DNA from: Deltaproteobacteria bacterium
Lineage (GTDB): Bacteria; Desulfobacterota; Binatia; Binatales; Binataceae
Direction: 5' to 3'
Length of the DNA stretch: 34,640 bases
Assembly (NCBI GenBank): GCA_027317185.1
Contig: DAHVFB010000026.1
Coordinates: 1-34,640, forward strand
Shown: in pieces, positions 29,393-34,640 of the stretch
Layout of the letters: each line of letters opens with the position of its first letter
Numbering within the stretch: position 1 is the stretch's first letter
Made by a program: the position numbers and the translations under genes
Notes under the pieces: generated by a model
The model's input: only the letters and a program-made list of their open reading frames with translations
Told to the model about the DNA's origin: nothing
Database searches by the model: none

Positions 29393-32300
29393 TTAAATCC
29401 GCAGCAAAACGCCGTCGGCGGGGATCCCGGTGCTCGCTGTAATCGCCGCCATGTAAAGTCCGATTTGCACGCGATATTCAGCCATCCGCGGGGCGAGGTC
29501 GATGTCGGTCTTGAAATCGATCACGGTCCAGCATGGGGTCGCTTCGCGTTCGTCGCGGAAAACCAGATCGGCGATCCCCTCGACGATAGTACCGTCGGCC
29601 AGCCGGATCGCAATCGCGGTTTCTCGGCGGCAATCGCGAGCGGCGAAAGCGCGTTTCAAAAGCGGCGTCGCGATCGCACTCTCAACCGCCTCGGCGGCCG
29701 CCGCGATCTCCTCGTCGGTCGCCGCCAGCATCCGGCCCTGCAATTTTGCGGCGTAAAAGATTTCCTCGCGCACAGCGCCGGGCGCAACCCGCAGCATCGT
29801 GGCATGGACCAGGAGGCCGAAGCGCTTGCCATGCGGGCGTCCGGCGGGACGCGCCAGTTCGATCACCTCGAGCGCGTCAACCGGATACGCAATGGAACTT
29901 CCGGCAACGGCCAATGCGGTCGCGGTGGTCACCGAATGCTGGCGGCGCGCGGCCTCTGTCAGCATCGCTTCCCGGCGCTCGCACCAGCGCTTGAAGCGTT
30001 GATCGCCGGTGTCCGGCGCGGTTCGATCCTCATCCGCTTCGAGCAGTTTCGATTGCCGCAAGCCCATCGCCTCCTGCACGTTCAAGCTCAGCTTGCGGCA
30101 GTCCCACCAGACCACTTCATGGCCACCGGCGCCGGCGGCATGGAGCCCCGGTGCGACCGCTTGCGCCTTGTGCGGAGCGCGGCCTCCGGGCGGACGATGC
30201 GCAACGCTGTCGTCGCCGAATTCGGGGCATCCAGAGGGCTGCCGAGTCAATGGAAAGCGCCGCTTCGCCGCTTCGGGATAAATGCCGGGGTTCAGATGCT
30301 TAAGCCATCCGGCGTGAGGAACGTCACCGATCGCAGGCGCGATCAGCAAATCGCGGGCGCGTGTCGCGGCGACATACAACAGCCGCGCGGACTCGTCACG
30401 ATCCCGCTGCTGCTCCTGCGCATCGTGCTCGGCCAGTTCCGCTGGCGCGCCCCCGGCCAGGCGCAAGGCGCATAGGTTGCGCGATGGATCGACGTATCGA
30501 TGCGCCATGCCCGCGGTCTCCTTGCAAGTCAGATCGGCCAGGATGACCACCGGGAATTCGAGACCCTTGGCCCGATGAACCGACATGATGCGTACGCCCT
30601 CGGTCCCTTCCTCGACGATCGGAACCTCGCTCGCTTCGTCGCGTTCGGCGCGCGCCTCCAGATGGTCGACAAAACCGCGAAACGAGGTGGCATCGCGGCG
30701 CGTTTCATAGCGCCGCGCCAGATCCATCACGCGCATAAGATTCGCCAGCGCCTGCTCGCCGGTGGGCCAGATTGCGATCGCGGCATGCGCGCGAGTCCCC
30801 GCCATCAGATCGCCGATAGTTTGTGCGATCGGATGGCGGTTGCGTTTGCGATGCAAATCGCGCAACAGCTTGAGCGCCGCGCTAACTTCCTCCAGATGCG
30901 CTGGCAGCTCTTCGGGCAGCTTGCGAAACGGATGCAGTGCGCCGCCGGTCAGGGTGCGGAATTCCAGCAGCGTGTCGTCGCCGATTGCGAAAAACGGCCC
31001 GTGCAAAGTGGCGAACACCGCCAGTTCGTCGCCGGGGCGTTCAATCGCGTTCAACGCGTTGCGAATCGCCTCTATCTCTTCGCGCTCATTGAAGGAACTG
31101 CCGCGCACCACCACATGCTGGAGATGGCGCGCTTCGAGCGCGCGCAGGTATGGGCGCGTGACATCGCGGCCATAGCTGGTGAAGCGGCGGAACAGAATAC
31201 AGATATGGGCGGAGCGGATCGGTACGCGCCGTTGCGGCTCCTCGCGCGTGGTAACGGTCCAGCCGCTGTGGCCCACCAGCCATTCGACATAGGCGGCGAT
31301 CGCATCGGGAAGCGATTGCTCGATCGCCCAGTCGGTGGTTTTGCCGCGATCGTTATATGGTTCCGGGACCGGTAACACCACGATCGAAGGTTGATCGGCG
31401 GGGCCGGGGCGAAACTGCGACAGCGGCGCATACTTCGGCTGACTGTCGGACTCGGAAGCCATCAGCGGATCAAACACCGCATTGATTAGCGACTGCAGGG
31501 CGGGAGTGGCGCGAAAGCTGACCGTCAGATAGAGCAGCTCGGCGCCGCGCTCGACCAGTGATCTTTTGATCGATTGATAGAGCGCGACGTCGGCGCGCCG
31601 GAAACGGTAAATCGATTGTTTCGGGTCGCCGACGATAAACAGTTTGCCGGGCACCGGGCGCACGCTGGTCCATGCGGTCTCGTTCGTATCGTCGGCTGCG
31701 AGCAGCAGCAGAATCTCCGCCTGCAGCGGATCGGTATCCTGGAATTCATCGATGAAAATCAGATCGAAACGCTGTTGCAACTCGGCGCGGACCGCGGCGT
31801 TATCACGCACCAGGTTGCGCGTGATCAGCAGCAGGTCGAGAAAATCGAGCACCCCGGCGTTGCGCTTGAGCTGTTCGTAAGCTTCGATCACCGGCCACAG
31901 CTCGTCACGCAGCAACGGCGCGAGACTCGCTCCCGCCTGTTCACGAAAGCGCAGCAGATGTTCGTGGATGGCGTTGCGGCGCGCGATCGCCTCCTCGCGC
32001 GGGATCGCGCCGAACTCAGCCCCCCAGCCTTTCCAATCCCAGCAACGCAGGTTTCTTCCCCCGAGCAGGCCGACCAGTATCGCTTCGAGGGCGTCATAGT
32101 CGCGTGGGGCGACCGCCTCCAAGCGAAGCGCGTCCGCTAAGATATTGCAAACCTGCTCGATTCCCTTACGCAACCAATCATCGGGATCGGCGCCGCGGGC
32201 CATTTCATGCAAGGCCTGTAATTCGCTTATCAGAAGGTCAATTTCGCCGATGCGATCGAACGAACTATGACGCCAGGGCGCATCGAAATCGCGCCATTTA

Positions 32301-32848
32301 AGTAGTTCCAGGGCGGCCCGGCGGGCCGTTTCGCGTGGGCCATCGCCGGCCTCGGAGAAACGCCGCCGCAGCAGACGGCCCATTCCCTCGCCGGGCGCCG
32401 CGAGCAGATTCTGGAAGCCGCGATCGAAGGCCAGTTCGAACAGATCGCCGGCATTGTCGCCCGCCGCCATCTCGAAGCGCGGATCGACGCCCGCCTCGAT
32501 CGGACGCTCGCGGATCAAATCCGCGCAGAAGGCGTGGATCGTGCCGATGCGCGCCTGTTCGAGTTGCCGCAGCGCCTCGGTGAAATACTCGCGTTCGCGG
32601 TCCTCCGGCGAGTTCTGACGCGCCTGTTCGATTTCGCTGCGCAGCCGCAACTTGAGCTCGCCGGCCGCCTTGTCGGTAAAGGTGACCGCCACCATTCGCT
32701 TGAGCTCGCGCCCGGTGCGGATCGCGGCGACGATTCGGTTTACCAGCGCGGTGGTCTTACCGGTGCCGGCCGCGGCTTCGATAATGAGCGTGCTGCCGAG
32801 ATCGGATTGGATACGGTCCCGGACCTGCTGATCGGCCAGCGGCGTCAT
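29393..32848 (-). CDS. addA: ATP-dependent helicase-nuclease subunit AddA
   Basis: 1151 residues. UvrD-type superfamily 1A helicase: Walker A AAAGTGKTT (26-34), VAVTFTDKAAGELKLRLR (Ia), IFIDEFQDTDPLQAEIL (II), IVGDPKQSIYRFRRADV (III), IMSVHRAKGLEFPVVIL (V), LLYVAATRARDLL (VI). The C-terminus carries the PD-(D/E)XK nuclease: ADLVFRD, VIDFKTD and YRVQIGLYMAAI. With AddB it resects double-strand breaks and responds to Chi sites, feeding RecA. Its ATG overlaps the addB stop by 4 bases (ATGA), so translation is coupled. Followed by the GGCT-like gene after 85 bases. Confidence 0.93.
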   Translation of the reverse strand: MTPLADQQVRDRIQSDLGSTLIIEAAAGTGKTTALVNRIVAAIRTGRELKRMVAVTFTDKAAGELKLRLRSEIEQARQNSPEDREREYFTEALRQLEQARIGTIHAFCADLIRERPIEAGVDPRFEMAAGDNAGDLFELAFDRGFQNLLAAPGEGMGRLLRRRFSEAGDGPRETARRAALELLKWRDFDAPWRHSSFDRIGEIDLLISELQALHEMARGADPDDWLRKGIEQVCNILADALRLEAVAPRDYDALEAILVGLLGGRNLRCWDWKGWGAEFGAIPREEAIARRNAIHEHLLRFREQAGASLAPLLRDELWPVIEAYEQLKRNAGVLDFLDLLLITRNLVRDNAAVRAELQQRFDLIFIDEFQDTDPLQAEILLLLAADDTNETAWTSVRPVPGKLFIVGDPKQSIYRFRRADVALYQSIKRSLVERGAELLYLTVSFRATPALQSLINAVFDPLMASESDSQPKYAPLSQFRPGPADQPSIVVLPVPEPYNDRGKTTDWAIEQSLPDAIAAYVEWLVGHSGWTVTTREEPQRRVPIRSAHICILFRRFTSYGRDVTRPYLRALEARHLQHVVVRGSSFNEREEIEAIRNALNAIERPGDELAVFATLHGPFFAIGDDTLLEFRTLTGGALHPFRKLPEELPAHLEEVSAALKLLRDLHRKRNRHPIAQTIGDLMAGTRAHAAIAIWPTGEQALANLMRVMDLARRYETRRDATSFRGFVDHLEARAERDEASEVPIVEEGTEGVRIMSVHRAKGLEFPVVILADLTCKETAGMAHRYVDPSRNLCALRLAGGAPAELAEHDAQEQQRDRDESARLLYVAATRARDLLIAPAIGDVPHAGWLKHLNPGIYPEAAKRRFPLTRQPSGCPEFGDDSVAHRPPGGRAPHKAQAVAPGLHAAGAGGHEVVWWDCRKLSLNVQEAMGLRQSKLLEADEDRTAPDTGDQRFKRWCERREAMLTEAARRQHSVTTATALAVAGSSIAYPVDALEVIELARPAGRPHGKRFGLLVHATMLRVAPGAVREEIFYAAKLQGRMLAATDEEIAAAAEAVESAIATPLLKRAFAARDCRRETAIAIRLADGTIVEGIADLVFRDEREATPCWTVIDFKTDIDLAPRMAEYRVQIGLYMAAITASTGIPADGVLLRI

Positions 32849-34640
32849 CGCATTTGCCGCATCCGCTTAAGTTCGCCGAGCCGGGCGGCCGGCTTGCGCG
32901 CCACGCGCTGTTCTTCGTAGGGGCCGCAAACCGGGCGATAGTCGCAGTAGCGGCATTCGTCCTTGGCCGGCGCCGCCGGCAGAAATCCATCCGCCAGCGC
33001 GCGCCCGATAATCCCAGTCACTTCGTTGATCGCCGTGCGCGCCTCGTCGGTCAGCGGCGTCACCCGTTCTTCGTAAGCGCCGGCCGCGGTGCAGTAGTAA
33101 AGACGGCCCGCGGCGACCGGCGCGCCGAGCAGATTTTCCGCCGCGAGCGCATAGAGCAGCGGCTGCAGCACCTTACCGCCGCCCACCATCACATCACGAT
33201 CCGCGCGCACGCGGCCGGTTTTGTGATCGGTGACCCGCAGGGCGCCGTCGTCGCGGCGTTCGACCAAATCGATCGAACCGCGCAGCTTCAGCCCGCCCGC
33301 CAGCGCGAGCGAATCGGCCCGGCTCGCGGGGTCGGAATTAGCGCGATCGGGAAGACCAAACGCCAGCTCGAAGCGATCAGGAATCCATGAATCGCGGCTT
33401 TCGGCCAGGCGGCGCAGCCATTCGCGCAGGTCCGCGCCGATCGAATCGATACCGTCGCGCCATACGCGATCGATCGCGGGTGCGAGCCGATCGCGATATT
33501 CGCCGGCGGCCTGCTCAATGGTCGATTGGAGCAAAGCGCGCGCGGCGTCGTGGTTCCCGAGCGTGACCGGAAGCAGGCTCGCGGCCCGCAAGGCGCTAAG
33601 GAACCGGAATTGAATCTCGTGAAACAATCCGCCGCGCGTGAGCGGATCGATTATTTCAATCGCTTCAATTTCGTCACGCGGCTGCAGCCGATGGATCGCC
33701 TGCAGGAAGAATTTGTACGGACAGGCGGAGAAATTCTGTAGCGCGGTGGGCGAATAACTGCGGGCCTTGAACTGATGTTTTTGCAGCGCCTCGCGTGCGC
33801 CCGGCGAGGGATCGACCAGGCCATCGGCCGGGGTCCACTTTTTGGGCCACCAGCGGCGCGCCCGGCTGCGCAGCACGCGCGCCAGATTGGCATCCGCCAG
33901 CAAATAGCGCGCAGCGCCGCGAGTTTTGTCCGCATCCTGATCGAGCAACCCTTCGAGGGCGGCGAGATCGAACTCGGCCACATCGATAGCGTCGTTGGGA
34001 TTGGCCGGCGCGGGCCATCCCAGACGCGGACTGCGATCGGCGGCGGCGCGGCGCGACAATTCATCGAAACCTGGTAAGCGGCCCTCCGCCGCGCGCATGA
34101 TCTCGAGCGCATAGAACGACGGCACCCGCGGCCTGCCTTGGGCCAAATCGAAGCGCGGGAATGAGAAGATCGCCCGTCGGGAGGCGGACCCGGCAGCCAG
34201 CCGCAAAGCCAGCCGCTCATGGGCCGCACGTTGCGTCTGATTTTCGAGAAATTGAGGGTCGGTATTCGCCGACAGTTTCAAGGCCGCCCGGGCGGCGTCG
34301 GGCATGATCGGATCTTCGTTGAGCTTGCGCGGAAACATCCGCTCGGTCAGTCCGGGCGTGAACACGATTTCGAATTCGATCCCGCGCGCGTTATTAACCG
34401 GTCCGACGAAGACCGCGCCGTATTTTTTGCGCACCGGCGCTGCGTGAACCTCTCCAATGCGCCGGGCCAGCACCAGCCGGATTTCATCGAGGGTGACCGG
34501 CCCCACCTGCGCCATCGGCGCGAGCTCCAGCAAAATCTTCAACAGCTTGTCCGCGTCGCGGATCGCGATCGCCGCAAGTTTTTCCAGATGCGCCAGCCAA
34601 TCGATCCACAAGGCCCGATCCGGCAGCAGCGCCAAGGCGT
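32845..34640 (-). CDS. addB: AddB-type nuclease subunit, N-terminus cut by the window edge
   Basis: At least 597 codons; the frame stays open to the right edge, so this is the C-terminal part only. It has the Fe-S nuclease domain of AddB: one Cys in FSACPYKFFLQAI, then a cluster of C-X2-C-X5-C in ECRYCDYRPVCGP near the C-terminus, four cysteines for a 4Fe-4S cluster that closes the nuclease. Catalytic motifs are GSIDLVERRDDG and VTDHKTGR (Asp, Lys). The inactive helicase-like part to the N-terminal side is only partly in view (IVFTPGLTERMFPRKLNEDP). Immediately upstream of addA, overlapping by 4 bases. Confidence 0.9.
   Translation of the reverse strand, partial: ALALLPDRALWIDWLAHLEKLAAIAIRDADKLLKILLELAPMAQVGPVTLDEIRLVLARRIGEVHAAPVRKKYGAVFVGPVNNARGIEFEIVFTPGLTERMFPRKLNEDPIMPDAARAALKLSANTDPQFLENQTQRAAHERLALRLAAGSASRRAIFSFPRFDLAQGRPRVPSFYALEIMRAAEGRLPGFDELSRRAAADRSPRLGWPAPANPNDAIDVAEFDLAALEGLLDQDADKTRGAARYLLADANLARVLRSRARRWWPKKWTPADGLVDPSPGAREALQKHQFKARSYSPTALQNFSACPYKFFLQAIHRLQPRDEIEAIEIIDPLTRGGLFHEIQFRFLSALRAASLLPVTLGNHDAARALLQSTIEQAAGEYRDRLAPAIDRVWRDGIDSIGADLREWLRRLAESRDSWIPDRFELAFGLPDRANSDPASRADSLALAGGLKLRGSIDLVERRDDGALRVTDHKTGRVRADRDVMVGGGKVLQPLLYALAAENLLGAPVAAGRLYYCTAAGAYEERVTPLTDEARTAINEVTGIIGRALADGFLPAAPAKDECRYCDYRPVCGPYEEQRVARKPAARLGELKRMRQMR

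Noticed and set aside
1..34640. CRISPR array or prophage
   Set aside because: No regularly spaced direct repeats of 25-40 bases with unique spacers, and no phage structural genes.

Overview
This is a 34.6 kb stretch of bacterial chromosome, GC-rich (roughly 60% by eye), with compact, often overlapping genes. It looks like an uncultured, free-living soil or sediment type bacterium. A selenocysteine tRNA, a sigma-54 activator, a ffs-dnaX-ybaB-recR block, two-subunit AddAB, an Fe-type superoxide dismutase, a flavin-dependent LLM oxidoreductase and a stressosome occur together. My best guess is a lineage near the old 'Deltaproteobacteria' (for example Binatota or Desulfobacterota-like), but nothing here fixes the phylum and I hold that loosely.

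Layout. 1-1.9 kb: accessory DNA with a cluster of hairpins and a frameshifted HEPN-like gene on the minus strand, followed by a tRNA-Sec gene (selC). 2.1-5.9 kb: a thiamine-diphosphate enzyme divergent from an LLM flavin oxidoreductase, a VOC/glyoxalase-fold protein and a secreted DUF2141 protein. 6.0-8.2 kb: an AT-richer accessory strip with a toxin-antitoxin pair (DUF5615 PIN-like toxin, MerR-DUF433 antitoxin), a 51-codon small gene, a broken IS1595-type transposase and a gene-poor leader with repeats. 8.2-14.6 kb: six overlapping plus-strand genes, rsbR, rsbS, rsbT, an RsbT-like kinase/PP2C phosphatase fusion (carrying a frameshift), a hybrid histidine kinase that begins with another RsbT-like ATPase domain, and a second hybrid kinase. 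This is a stressosome wired to a phosphorelay; no sigma-B, RsbV or RsbW is in view. 14.6-18.4 kb, minus strand: two paralogous GT4 glycosyltransferases bracketing a ferritin-like protein and a lone receiver protein, plausible outputs of the stress module. 18.5-21.5 kb, minus strand: agmatine deiminase and N-carbamoylputrescine amidase (putrescine from agmatine), and a fumarylacetoacetate-hydrolase-family enzyme with its own terminator. 21.7-24.9 kb: small SRP RNA, dnaX, ybaB, recR. 25.1-26.2 kb: sodB convergent with an Rrf2-type regulator carrying three cysteines. 26.3-34.6 kb, minus strand: addB (cut by the right edge) and addA, a GGCT-like protein, a PTPS/QueD-like protein without the usual cysteine, a sigma-54 activator lacking a receiver and, directly after it, a stand-alone receiver.

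The strongest candidate for something new is the stressosome-phosphorelay operon. Other notable signals are two one-base frameshifts that restore good protein families when corrected, a HIP1-like excess of the octamer GCGATCGC, a split NtrC-type regulator, and the GGCT-like/PTPS-like pair. All gene calls rest on reading translated motifs; no database search was run.
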